Positions 53,226 to 64,000 of a stretch of DNA of 64,000 nt are shown here, piece by piece. The stretch is taken from NCBI RefSeq assembly GCF_031143425.1, contig NC_090446.1:653191717-653255716 (forward strand), read 5' to 3'. The notes under the pieces were generated by a model, which saw only the letters and a program-made list of their open reading frames with translations, was not told the origin of the DNA and made no database searches. Numbering within the stretch: position 1 is the stretch's first letter; every line of letters begins with the position of its first letter. The position numbers and the translations under genes are program-made. Source of the DNA: Pleurodeles waltl. Its lineage: Eukaryota; Chordata; Amphibia; Caudata; Salamandridae.

Positions 53226-55244
53226 GTAAGAGTTGTGCACCGTTTGTACTTTTCATTTCACCTTTAACTGAAGCAAACGTTTTTTTGCTTTTTACATGGA
53301 TGTGCTTGCTACCAGATTTGTACCTGAAAAGTAAACAGATTCACTGGCCCCCCTTTCTCTTATCTCAATTTTTTTAAGTTTGATTCAGCTTAGGCCTGAC
53401 GAGAAACTCTTGGAACCAGAGTCCACACCAGTCCATCCGTTTGAGCTTGGTGAATCTATTTTAAATTTATGCTTAATTCCTGCATGTAGGTATGGGGTTG
53501 GATAGTATCTTGTTTTTCTCAAAATGTGTGTAACGGTGGTGTTGGCCATTGGTGTGTCTAAAATGACTCAGTGACATCAGGTCAAAGGTAAGAATGCTGT
53601 ATGCACTAATGCTATTTTCGGCAAGTTATATTAACCTTAATTATCAGAAGAAACTGTGGCGGCGAAATAAAAAAAAAACACAATGGAACTTCCACCAATA
53701 ACCGATTGATCGACAAGAGGACAGGTTATATAGGAATGAGTCCATTTTTTAAATGAGATTTTCACTTTCCAGGATGGGGAAAATAACATTGGTGTTTTGA
53801 CCTGCTGTAACAAAAGGTTACCGAGCTATTCTAAGGTATTGTGTGGGTGTTTGTTATGGTTGCCTTTCCCATTTAGAGAGCTCGTGAGCATTTCTACATA
53901 GCAGTCTGGAAAGAGACAGTTGGAGGTTATCATATAATAGCTTCAAAACATTGGGCAGCTAGGAACTTATCCTTCATGCCAGCCACAGCAGAATATCCAA
54001 ATCAGAACACTCAGTGTTCAGCGGTCAGAAATGAAGGGGATTCCTGGTAGTTGGATTGAGATGAAAAGTTTCTTCCTTGGATTATTTTAAGTGAAAAAAT
54101 AGTCCTCACAACCCGAGCCATTTGGTGGGCTAGATGGAAAAATGGTTGAAAGGATACTGAAAACTGATACTTGGAAAGCTTTTCATGCTATAGCAACACC
54201 ATTGACTTGGCGTCATTTGAAAAATGATCTCCAGTTGCCTCAAAAGAACCACTTCAATGTCAGTATATTCATGATTGTGGCTGAAGACCTCGTATCAACC
54301 ACAAATCTAACAAAATACCTCTTCAAATGGGGGTGAATTCTATGTTGAAAAGCACTAACTCTGTTCCCCGAGGTATGTCCTAGAAAAGAGTAATAGTTGC
54401 ACCTCTTTGAAAGAATACTGCATCATGATGCTGTAACAGTACACTTCTGCTCCCAGAAACCAACTGTATCCCTGCTTTTGACACTGTACAGCATTCAGCT
54501 GCCTTTTGGCTAGGTTTGTGCAAACGTGACATAACATACACACACTGAGGCTAATCTCACAAATTAATAAAATGTGAATGTGAAAAACTAAATGAACTTT
54601 TGAGATAGCAATTGCCATGGCACCAGCTCCTCAAAAGGATTGAAATAAGAGAAAAGATTAAGTGTAGCCACAGCTTACACCTTTTCATCGACCATCTTCT
54701 CAGGAACCAGACAAAGGAGATTCCGTATATGTCATGGGTAAGGGACAGAATGAGAGTACATAGATCATTGCAAATACAGATGAATCTCAAACAAGACGCA
54801 AGTTTGAAAGAACATGTGAGGACTACAGAGTAAGAATGCAGAAGAGGTATGCTGAAATTACTTTAGGCCGTTGCCGCCAGATGGAGGTCACCTTGTTCAA
54901 GCAGCTGCCTTATATGGTGTTGGCATGAAATAAGAGAAAGAACACTTTCTGAGAGACTTCAGATTTCTCACCTTTTGAATTTCCCAAAGGGCCAGACTGG
55001 ATCTTGAAAAGTTTGAGCTATTCCTTCGTGCGTCGATAGGTGGTGTTGCGCAACTCCATGTTGGATCCATCAGCTCTGGATATGGCATTTGGACCATCAT
55101 ATGTCATGCATCATATGTCGTGCATCTCCCTGCACGTTCCTTTCATTCTTCAACTTCAGATGCAGATCCGGCACTAGAAATGCTGTCTTTTGGAAGACGT
55201 TTTCCTCAGTAAAATATTTTTACCCATAATCCTCTTTTCCTGTG
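53226..55244 (+). other. CPEB4 intron upstream of DIRS copy C2
   Basis: No supported feature. Open frames are short and lack domains. Confidence 0.6.
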
Positions 55245-55249
55245 TGCTG

Positions 55250-57010
55250 ATATGGGCCTTAAAACAACAGGTTTCAAGCTATCATGACAGGTGTCGGTTA
55301 CGGATACCTATGATGTCTGCCTCTTGTGTCTCAGTGGTTCACACTACAGAAAGTTGTATTGTTGTGCCAGGATAAGCCGCACGGCCATCCACGACAATGA
55401 GGCAAAACTATCAGGTGCCAAACTCCACAATAAGTCACGTAAGCAGTCCTGGTCAAAGCCTGACACCAATCTCACAAACGTTCCACATCGAGTCACATAA
55501 AAACACTGTAAATCCAAGCACTTTTTTCCGATGTCATGCCACTCACATTGTTTAGACTTGGACGGCATCCCAGGGCTTGTCAGGCCGCTGAGCCGTTCCA
55601 TTGAGCGGATACCTACACTTGACTTCCTTCCTCAGTGGCCCAACTGCAGCTGCCAAATTACATCAGCTGAAAGAGGCTGCAGACAAAATCTTCAGTACCT
55701 GCCAAGTTCCGCTGGTCTGGCTTCAAACCCTAAGGGTTTGAGGTTGCTACAAGTCAGAAGGCTGTTGGCGGATCCTTCCCAAATGCCGACTGGCACTACT
55801 TGACCTCCTCCTGAGGTCAGCCTCTTCCTCGAGCATGGAGCCGCCAGCTCCAGTCTCGGCACAGCATCTGATGCTACCCACAGTGCCACCAGCCGAGCTT
55901 CATCGCAGGCACAGTATTATAGGGATGATAATGGTGGTGATAAGAATGTTGATGACTATGAGGAAGGCAACGTTTTTGAAGACCTTCAAGATGCCAGTGG
56001 TCCAGAACCCTCCCCCACGCTACCTGACATTGAATTAGCTTCCTCAAACAGGTGTATAGCTTCTGAATACCCCACTCTCTTCGGCATGGTGATCAGAAGG
56101 GCAGCGAGAGTCTTGGACCCCTCACCTTACCAATGCAAGAAGTAAAATTCCATAGCTTAACTGAGGTCCTTAACCCTGCAGCTACTACACCAAAATGCCT
56201 ATTCACTTACAATGAAGGATTTATAGGCATATTGGCAAGAACCTGGGTGAAACCGGGACCTTGTCCCCAAGTGAATAGGCAGGTGGCAAGACAACATCAG
56301 CATGCTCCTTGTTACCCTGACTTTCTATTACAACACCATACCTCGGAGAGGTTGGTAATAGATGCATCCTTCAATTGCCTAAACCCCATATCCTTCTCAA
56401 CCACTCCACCCCACAGGGAATCCAAATGAATGGAAACCTTCACATAAAGGTTTCTTCCAGTCCCAAGTATATCCCCGCAATCCACACCTCATGCTTCTGG
56501 GAAGGTATGCACATACGTTATGGGACAAGGTGCTAGACATCTTGCCAGCTGTCCAAACAAACTAAGACCAACCCTGCAGCGTCTTATCTTACACAAGCAT
56601 GCTGCAGCGAAGTATACCATCTGTTCAGGTCTGGACATTCGACTGCCTGGGTAGGGCAGTCTGGACGAGTGCAGTGCTTCGGTGCTGCAGATGGACATGC
56701 GCCACAGTTTTTTCATCTGATGTGCAGAAGTCCCTCAATCACCTGCCCTTTGACTTGACTGAAAACGTTTTGCAGCGAAGGCTATATCAGCATGGCCACA
56801 GCTCGCCCTCCGGTCCTTTCTCAGTCTGCTCAGCAGTTTCCCCAGCAGGAACGACCCTTTAGAGGCTTTGATAGGGCAGGGGATGTCAGCAGAGGCAGTA
56901 CCAATACATGCTTCAGCATTTTGAGGGCGAGGCCGAGAAGCAGGCTGATAGCACCCAGGCATTCCTGGGCAATACACTACCCAAACCCCAACTCCCACCA
57001 CTGCAAAACC
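55250..57010 (+). pseudogene. Broken DIRS Gag, copy C2
   Basis: Gag N-terminus with a degraded Cys/His array (VCLLCLSGSHYRKLYCCAR, 55300-55370). The conserved central part follows (SLTEVLNPAATTPKCLFTYN at 56150-56215, then VNRQVARQHQHAPCYPDF), then an FRGFDRAG tail near 56860. At least six frame changes or stops are needed to follow it. Confidence 0.72.
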
Positions 57011-57159
57011 ACTTAAAATTGTCCCTGGTGGATCACAATTGCCCCATATGAGTTGTCACCTTTCTACTTCCTGGATGGCACAGTATCACTTCAGCTCAGT
57101 GGGTCCTGGGTCTCCCACATTGTGAAATACTGCAGTTCCTGTCCAAACCCCGACCCCCC

Positions 57160-57543
57160 TGGACATGCCACTCACACTGAAACAACACTGGTCCACACAG
57201 CTTGAAGAAGTAAATTCTCTTTTGGCCAGGGGAGCAATAGAGAGGGTGCTGGTGATCAGGCCTGGTTGCTACTCCCGCTATTTTCGGGTCCTTAAAAAGT
57301 ATAGAGCCCTAAACCCCCAACCTCCATTCTAGACATTTGTCCTCTGAAATTCTTCCTCTGGAAGGGCAAGTTCAAGGTGCTCACTCTGGCCCAAGCCCTG
57401 TCTGCTCTGGATCCAGGACACTGGATATTAGCACTGGACTTATAGGATGCGTACTTTCACATCTCCATCCAGCAGGACATATATTTTCGCATCTCTGTCC
57501 CCATGCATTACCTGCAGTTTATGTAGGCCATGAGTAATGTTAG
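57160..57543 (+). pseudogene. Broken DIRS RT, 5' part, copy C2
   Basis: LLARGAIERVLVIRPGCYSR (about 57220-57275) matches the start of DIRS RT, where copy A has LLLKGAVELVPEQ. LTLAQALSALDPGHW-like traces follow, with HYLQFM near 57507-57525. The sequence is then interrupted at the L1 target site. Confidence 0.7.
57531..57543. repeat. Target-site duplication of the L1 insertion (left copy)
   Basis: TGAGTAATGTTAG here and TGAGTAATATTAG at 63515-63527 differ at one base. Poly-T (a poly-A tail on the minus strand) follows immediately inside the left copy. The duplication falls within DIRS RT sequence that is continuous once the L1 is taken out. Confidence 0.85.
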
Positions 57544-57837
57544 TTTTTTATTTTTTTTGTCCTCATTTTCATACCATCCTTGCTCACCACGAGAGGGTAT
57601 AAGGCGGGGAGATCATTTAATACAGAGTGTACTATGATCAATCGCTGCCCAACTCCGCCAAACCTTTACCTGCCCGGGAGTATGGCCTCGCTATACCCAC
57701 TCCACCTTCCAGCGACTGTCGATGGTGGTACATTGGAGGCATGTTTAATCACTGGACCGTGCCAGACCAAAATATACTCCCTTAACCTCCCCCATCCTCT
57801 CCCAAACCCCACCATTGCTTCAGTTGATACCAGAATC

Positions 57838-57855
57838 TTTTTTTTTTTTTTTTTA
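57838..57855 (-). repeat. A-run in the L1 3' UTR (T-run on the plus strand)
   Basis: A homopolymer of about 18 bases lies 75 bp downstream of the L1 ORF2 stop and about 290 bp before the real tail. It might be an internal A-tract of the family. Confidence 0.6.
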
Positions 57856-57930
57856 CAAATCTTACTCGTGTCCAAATTCAAATTATACATTAAAGCATCT
57901 TTACAATCCATAAGGGTCGGGGGTTAGGCA

Positions 57931-60900
57931 TCAGTCCATTGTTTTACAAATTGCTCTCCTTGCCACAAGCATCATATAAAATAACAGTTTAGAACTATCC
58001 CTACTTATCCGCTGAGGGCCTGTCAAACATCCAAAAATCACAAGCGAGGTGCTTACCTTAAGTCTTATAGCGAGTATATCACTAATAGCATCACCAACCT
58101 CTACCCAAAATTTGCTGAGCTTAGGGCAATCCAGTAACGTATGAATATCGTCTACAGCTGGGGTCCCACACTTTATGCATCTAACCACATTGTCCTGTTC
58201 CACTCTAGAAAGTTTTGCTGGTGTCCAGAAAACTCTGTGAATTGAAAACAAATGATTCCTCCTTAACTCAGCAGGTTTGACAGTATTATATAAAAGTGTA
58301 ATAGATACTTGCCATAAATCTTTGTTGGTGGTCCGGCAAGCACTCTCCCCATAACTCCTCTGGTAAGGTGAAATCGCCGTCCACGATATCCATAATTAGC
58401 CAGTACCATCTGGCCACCTCCTTCTTCAGCGGGATTTCCAGGTGCCACTGATCTTCCAACTCATTTGTGCATCCCAGCTCCACTTTTAAGTCCTTTGCCC
58501 AACTGATAATCTGAAGGTACTTGAATCTAGACAAGTTACCCCCTACTTCCCCATTCAGGTTTTCGAATGATCTAACCTCTCCATTATAGCAAAATTGTCC
58601 CCAATATAAAAAGCCTGCTGCCTTTAAGGGAGTTGCCAATGCATCCTTGCTCCACTCTGGTGACCCTGGAGAGTCCCAAATAGGAGCCTTATTGCTATAG
58701 TACGACAGTTTCGTGGCTCTCCTGATCACATACCACAACCTCGCTAAATCTTGCAGCACCTTAAATCGGATTTTCTTAAAGTACTTAGGATCTCCAAACT
58801 TATACATAAAATTTGTCTGTAACTCATTATCCTCTGCCATTACGATCAAAGCCTGCCCCAGCTCGGACCGATGTGGGTGGTTAAAGGTCTCCCTCTCCTT
58901 CTTCAGGAAGAAGGCCCACGCATAGTATTGCATATCTGGCACAGCCAACCCACCTTTTTCTTTTCTCCTTCTCAGTTTTTTCCAAGAAATACATACACCC
59001 TTAGATGCCCAAATGAAGCTGCTGATCTTTCCTTAAAGTTTCATTAAAGAATCCTTATAAAACATTAATGGTATCGGGTTAAAGATAAATGTAAACTTGG
59101 GGACGATCACCATCTTAATTAAACTAACCCGACTGATAATAGTTATAGGTAAGTTGACCATCTCTTCAGTAGGATATCCACCTCCCTCATTACCTTCCTC
59201 AAATTTATTTCTGCCAATTTATTTATATCTTGTGTTATAGTAATCCCTAAATATTTAACCTCCTCCTTCTTAATAACAGGGCAACCTACCTCCATATTCC
59301 AAGCCATCACCTCCGTCTTTTGATTATTAACTGCATAACCCGAGATACTCTCAAAATCTCTCATCAGCTCTTCCAATACCAAATTAGTCTGGGTTAAATT
59401 AGAAGTATAAATCATCGGGTCATCTGCATATAAAGCCACCTTCATAGAGAAATTCCCCCTCACAAAGGGGAGAATTCGCTGATCATTCCTAATTCTGGTA
59501 GCAAGTGGCTCAATGTACAGATCAAACAGTAGCGGGGATAATGGACACCCCTGCCACATACCCCTTTCTATCTTGAACGAGGAAGTGAGATCGCCATTAA
59601 CCAATATTCTTGCACAGGGATCCTGATAAATTTTTTTAACGTCCTAATAAAATGTCCCCCAAGATTATACCCTTCACATACCATATTTAAATATTTCCAG
59701 TTAACTCTATCAAAAGCTTTGGTTGCATCGACCATCACAACTGCTAGAGGGGAGTGGCATGTGGTGGCCATATCAACTGAGGCTACAAACCCATGTGTCA
59801 AATCCTGCATATATCTTCCTTTCAAAAACCCTTTCTGATCTGTGTGTATCAGCTTCCCCAAAACCCCCCTAATCTGTCTGCCAAAAGTTTTGCAAAGATC
59901 TTATAGTCACAGTAGGAGGGATATTGGACAATAAGATTCACAACTCCTGGGATCCTTTCCTTGTTTTAAAATTATTGTAATAATAGCTTCCCTCCGGGGG
60001 GGGGGAGGGGGGGACATCCATCAGTCATAAGAATGTTATTGAAGAGTTCTCTCTCACAAAACATAATACTACTGCCCAAAGCTCTATAAACTTCGAGGGG
60101 CAACCCATCAGGGCCTGCCGCCATACCTAATTTACCCAAATTTATTGCATACTCAAGCTCAACCATATCAATTGGCTCATTCAACACCTTATTCTCCTCC
60201 TCACTTAGAGATGCCAATTCTAGTCCCTCTAACCATCCCTTAACCAAGCCTGCTGAAACATTTAAATCCTCAGTGTATAATTCCTTAAAGTTTTTTAGAA
60301 AAATATCTTCCACCTCTTTCTTGCTCTTCCTAACCTCCCCTAACCTTCCGTCCCAAATTTCTACCACCCGATTCCTAACTATACCAGTTCTTATCTTCCA
60401 GGCCAGCAATTTGCCACTATTCTCACCATATTCAAAATGAGACACCCTATTGGCCTCACATCTCATTCTAATTCGATTGTCTATAACTGCTGCTAAATCC
60501 AAACAAGCTTCTTGATCTTGTTTATATAACTGATTAATTTCTTCCTCTTCTAGATCCATAGCTGCCAATCTCTGCTCAACCTGCCGAATCAAGTTTTTTA
60601 GCCTACTTATTTCTTTATAGTACTTTTTCCTTCTATATGCAGCTGCGCTTATCAACTTTCTCCTCAAAAAGGCTTTGAACGCGTCCCATACTACCGCAGG
60701 CGAGACTGACTCTTTATTAAGATAAAAAAAAATCTTCAGTCCCTCTCCATAATTCTGTTACAACCTCATCTTCCAATAATAGCGTTAACCTTCTCTCTCT
60801 TTTATCCCCAAACCAATTAAGCTTGAGTCACCGCCGAATGATCCGAAAGTTGAGCCCCTATATGTAGAACTTCTTCCACAGCCTAAACTTTCATCTATTA

Positions 60901-61530
60901 GAAAATAATCAATCCTAGATTGATGTCTATATTTTTTGTTATTGTAAGTATAGCCTCTTTCACGTCTGTTCTTTTCTCTCCAAACATCATATAAGCAAAA
61001 TTGTGACATCATTAATCGAACCTGAGCATGCATTTTCTCGTTAATTCTTGACCTACTCCGTGAAGACCTATCCAACTCATAATTCAATACTACATTGAAG
61101 TCCCCCACCCATATAATCAGGTCCCAATATTGAAGCAAAAGAAGTGAGAGTTCTCTCAACGGAGCTATATCATACCGATTAGGACCGTAATACCCCACTA
61201 GAGTAAATGCAAAATCATACACCGTTAGTTTCCCCACCACCCATCTCACTGAATTATCCACCGGACCCTCAACAAACAATATATTAGCGTGTTTTTTTAT
61301 TATAATGGCTACCCCTTTATTACCCCCGCATAATTAGAACTAGCTATCTGCTGCACCCATCTACATGGTTGAAAAACTTCCACACACTCTTCCTTAGAAA
61401 GCTGGGTTTCCTGCAGGATCAACACATCAAATTGAGCGTCCTTCAAATATTGCATCATCTTCTTTTGTCTGCTCTTCACCCGGAGGCCATTAACGTTCCA
61501 GGACAGGAGCTTCAAATCAATTCTCGACAT
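57931..61530 (-). pseudogene. L1 ORF2 (endonuclease and reverse transcriptase), broken
   Basis: The N-terminal AP-type endonuclease is clear: LSWNVNGLR, ILQETQLSK (61530-61309), then after a frameshift WVGDFNVV and SRIDYFLID (61279-60785). The RT region shows AAGPDGLPLEVY (before 59972), TDQKGFLKGRYMQD and VDATKAFDRVNW (59861-59568), GCPLSPLLFDLYIEPLA, and the catalytic box ALYADD near 59430. A C-terminal domain with a Cys/His motif follows (RCIKCGTPAVDDIHTLLDC, 58251-57931). Frame breaks coincide with homopolymers, for example the G/C run at 59996-60013 and the T-run near 61290. In an active element this protein nicks the target and primes reverse transcription. Confidence 0.85.
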
Positions 61531-61691
61531 CTTCCTTCAAGGGGACCCACCGCCCCTATTAAAACTCGTATTTCCCCACCTTCCTCTCTATCCACCACAA
61601 GACCCAGGACCTTTCTTCCCTTTTTCCCTATACTACTCTCCACCCAGTGCTCCCCATCACCACCCTCCCCCCCCATCTTCATAGACCAGTG

Positions 61692-63036
61692 TTACCGCCT
61701 ATGAAGGGTCTTCATGCAGGACTCAGAGCCTCCCATCACCATAACCGTCTGACTGATGTTAGAGGAGAAGGCCAATACCACACCAGAGTCTTGCTCTAAC
61801 TTCTTGATCAGGTCATCAACATCACTACAATCATTGAAATTATACATCTTATTATTTGCCATTGCTCTTAAGGATGCCGGGAACCTTAATTGGGCCGTTG
61901 CCCCTAGTCTTTTCAGTATATTGATTCTTTTCCCCAGCTCCCATTGCTTATTTAAGGTAATAGATGCAAGGTCGGACCTAACCTCAAATGGGGCACCATT
62001 CACCGAAAGCGACTTCTTCAATGCCATGGTCAAAATACGCTCCTTAAGCCCCTATGTATGAAAGTAAACCAGTATTTTTCTTGGTCTTTCCCTGTTGGGG
62101 GGCATTTTTGTGGGGACCCTATGTACCCTTTGGATATCTTTTGCAATGTCGATTCCAGCATCCTCAAGTTTTATTTCCTGATTTATCAATTTTACCACAA
62201 ATCCCTTCAGATCATCTCCCTCCAATCCCTTGGGGACTCTGAGGAACCTTGGGTTATTTCTACTTTGATTGTTTTCCAAGGATTCCAGCTTATTTAACAC
62301 CCCTGCTTCTCCTGATTTCAAACCTCTTAATCTGCTCTTTATTTTCCTCCACAGTAGCCCTCAGGTTACCAACCTCTTCCTCCAAGGCAGCTGTCCGACC
62401 TGCCAAATCATCTATTTTTTTGCCAAGATCTTCACACAAAGTCCTAATCTCCTCCTGATTAGATTGACATTTTAAAACCGTCCTTCAACTCCATGGCTAG
62501 AGCCTTCAGCATGTCTGTAACAGAGTTACTGGGTAGATTTACATCTGCACCCCCATTCATAGGAACTAGTTCCCCCCCCAGCCTGTGTGTCAGCTTCACT
62601 TAACCCCCTGTCTTCCTCAAACAGATCCGTCTTCCCTAAAACAGATTCCAGGGATATTCCTATTAACTGTTGAAATAGATATATCCTCGCCTCCCGGCAA
62701 GGGCAGTACTGCCTCTGCCCCTTGCACACTTGACATTTTCGGTGTTCTGGATAACACCCTAAAATAAGTCCTAAATGAGGGGGTGACCTTTAATTTCCTG
62801 TTTGTGGCGGAGCTCAAAGTACCTTTCCTCTTACAAACATTATTAAATTGCTCTTCCTTACTCCTCCCCGTAGTCTGCTTCTGAGGATTCTCGCCGGTTT
62901 CTACTTCTATACACCTTTTCGCAGCCTTCGCGCTCCGCATGGAATAGGCTACCCCACTTCTGCCACCCCTAACTCCTATTTTCCCTTCTCCTCTTCTGGC
63001 CCGGCTCAGAGCCACCCCTTCTGCCTTATCCACCAT
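61692..63036 (-). pseudogene. L1 ORF1 (RNA-binding protein), broken
   Basis: The N-terminal basic region is at 63036-62617. A coiled-coil-like stretch follows in another frame (about 62560-62330), then an RRM-like part (NNQSRNNPRFLRVPKGLEGD, about 62270, then RPRKILVYFH), and the C-terminal domain (MALKKSLSVNGAPFEVRSDL to 61692). A stop codon at 62052-62054 separates RRM and C-terminal domain in one frame, and a frameshift lies upstream. ORF1p of L1 elements is a trimeric nucleic-acid chaperone; this copy cannot make it whole. Confidence 0.78.
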
Positions 63037-63514
63037 GGGACCTTGAGGTACGGAGAAATACCGTTATTCCTTACTTGCAGTCTGATATTTGAAAAACAAA
63101 AGGTACCTCCTACACACCTTCGGCGTTCCTGCTCACTCTTTACAGCACCCAATATGAAAAACTCCTTCTCACCTTCTTCTAAGCCTTTGCCTTTGCCATT
63201 GCAAATACAGCCAGTGCAGACTCTGCCACACCTCCCCTGGAATGGAATCCTTGCTGCTGCCTCCCTTCCTCTGAGCACCTCCGGTCAAGCTCTCATTAGG
63301 GGCGCCGCCCGCTCCGTGCCCTTGCCACCTTCAAAACGAAGAAAAGACCATCCTCTGGCAAAAAATAATGTCGCACTGCCTCCTCTGACCCCCCCGGTAA
63401 GCGGCTACCTTTTAATCTATATTTCGAGCATTTCCGTGCTCCAGTCCAGCTGAGGCCTCCGCGCCCGGCCCCTCAGCCGGCCGCCATGTTCTCCCCAAGC
63501 CCCAGTGTGCAACC

Positions 63515-63527
63515 TGAGTAATATTAG
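63515..63527. repeat. Target-site duplication of the L1 insertion (right copy)
   Basis: TGAGTAATATTAG, partner of 57531-57543 with one mismatch. DIRS RT (LVLPFGLTSA) continues directly after it. Confidence 0.85.
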
Positions 63528-63725
63528 TTCTTGGTGCTCCCATTTGGGCTTACCAGTGCAACTTGAGTTTTCACAAAAAATCTGCAGTGATGGCTGCTTG
63601 ACTGCGATTGGACCAGCTGCAGACCCCTCTCCTTAACACCCCGAGCCGACTGTTGTGACAGATGCATTGTTGCTAGGTGGGGGAGGTTAACTGGGGGAGG
63701 AGGACATTGGTCTATTTTATTGGAG
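63528..63725 (+). pseudogene. DIRS RT / RNase H remainder of copy C2, downstream of the L1
   Basis: FLVLPFGLTSAT, a stop, then VF continues the RT motif that reads FAVLPFGLTSAPRVF in copy A. An internal deletion then joins it to RNase H (TDALLLGGGG where copy C has TDASLLGWG). The YLDD region is gone. Confidence 0.72.
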
Positions 63726-63748
63726 TTGCAGGCAAGTTGCTTACCACT

Positions 63749-64000
63749 TGTAGGAAGTTGGCTCTGTATGCACTATTTCAAAGTAAGGAATAGTATGCAC
63801 AGAGTCCAAGGGTTCCCCTTAGAGGTAAGATAGTGGCAAAAAGAGATAATACTAATGCTCTATTTTGTGGTAGTGTGGTCGAGCAGTAGGCTTATCAAAG
63901 GAGTAGTGTTAAGCATTTGTTGTACATACACACAGGCAATAAATGAGGAACACACACTCAGAGACAAATCCAGCCAATAGGTTTTGTTATAGAAAAATAT
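63749..64000 (+). repeat. Start of an LTR-like interspersed repeat, cut by the window edge
   Basis: It begins TGTAGGAAGTTGGCTCTGTA and continues to the window end without a break. The TG start and the abrupt change from DIRS remnant suggest an element boundary, and the sequence resembles an abundant salamander repeat as I remember it. Without the other end, LTR status is unproven. Confidence 0.4.

Larger units (their letters stand above)
57544..63514 (-). mobile_element. Near full-length L1-type LINE, antisense to CPEB4
   Basis: About 6.0 kb on the minus strand: a GC-rich 5' end near 63510 (GGCGGCCGGCTGAGGG inside), ORF1, ORF2, a 3' UTR and a terminal A-rich tail (57544-57559 on the plus strand as T-runs). 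A 13-bp target-site duplication flanks it. ORF1 and ORF2 have L1-type domains but contain frameshifts and stops, so the copy is dead. The 5' end seems to be present, which is uncommon for LINE copies. Confidence 0.88.
55245..63725 (+). mobile_element. Decayed DIRS copy C2, split by an L1 insertion
   Basis: A C-like DIRS begins near the Gag start (GFKLS, VSVTDTYDVCLLCLSG) and runs into RT, where it is cut at 57543. The next RT bases appear at 63528, on the far side of an antisense L1. It then jumps by an internal deletion from the VFTK region to RNase H (VVTDALLLGGGG near 63651) and fades out near 63725. Terminal repeats were not recognised. All frames are broken. Confidence 0.75.

Noticed and set aside
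1..64000. CRISPR arrays, operons or bacterial defence genes
   Set aside because: No spaced direct repeats and no prokaryotic gene organisation; spliced exons and retrotransposons show vertebrate DNA.

Overview
The window reads as vertebrate genomic DNA: one host gene, CPEB4, split into short exons by very long introns that are full of retrotransposons. Five exons on the + strand (15777-15950, 37280-37369, 44896-45014, 51398-51512, 53044-53225) join in phase into RRM1 and RRM2 of a CPEB4-type cytoplasmic polyadenylation element-binding protein. The introns measure about 21.3, 7.5, 6.4 and 1.5 kb, and the last one exceeds 10.7 kb. Giant introns rich in DIRS retrotransposons point to a salamander or newt (inference; no species marker was tested). 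The promoter, 5' exons and terminal zinc-finger exon of CPEB4 are outside the window or were not found.

DIRS (tyrosine-recombinase) retrotransposons dominate the introns, and every copy lies in the same orientation as CPEB4. Copy A (542-6529) and copy B (21193-27085) look complete. Each has terminal inverted repeats, an internal complementary region, and three uninterrupted reading frames: Gag with a Cys/His N-terminus, RT/RNase H/methyltransferase-like, and tyrosine recombinase. Copy C (9535-15064) is full length but decayed. Copy B2 (37632-40690) is truncated and interrupted by an A-type 5' end. A fourth, divergent remnant (D) lies at 33655-34640. A second C-like copy (from about 55245) is split by an antisense L1 (57544-63514) that is flanked by a 13-bp target-site duplication. 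Two further decayed LINE fragments, three MITE-like elements and the start of an LTR-like repeat at the right edge complete the inventory.

The most unusual observation concerns DIRS coding architecture. In both intact copies, Gag and the recombinase share one reading frame and are separated by a single stop codon (TAG in A, TGA in B). The roughly 1.8 kb between that stop and the recombinase domain stays stop-free while the RT/RNase H/MT protein is encoded through it in another frame. In the decayed copies C and B2, this overlapping frame also holds the longest surviving open stretch of the polymerase region. This suggests long dual coding, or a readthrough-made Gag-linker-recombinase protein. 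A second recurrent signal is a GGTAAGTRAC motif at the right terminus of the DIRS lineages; it looks both like a splice donor and like part of a recombinase site.
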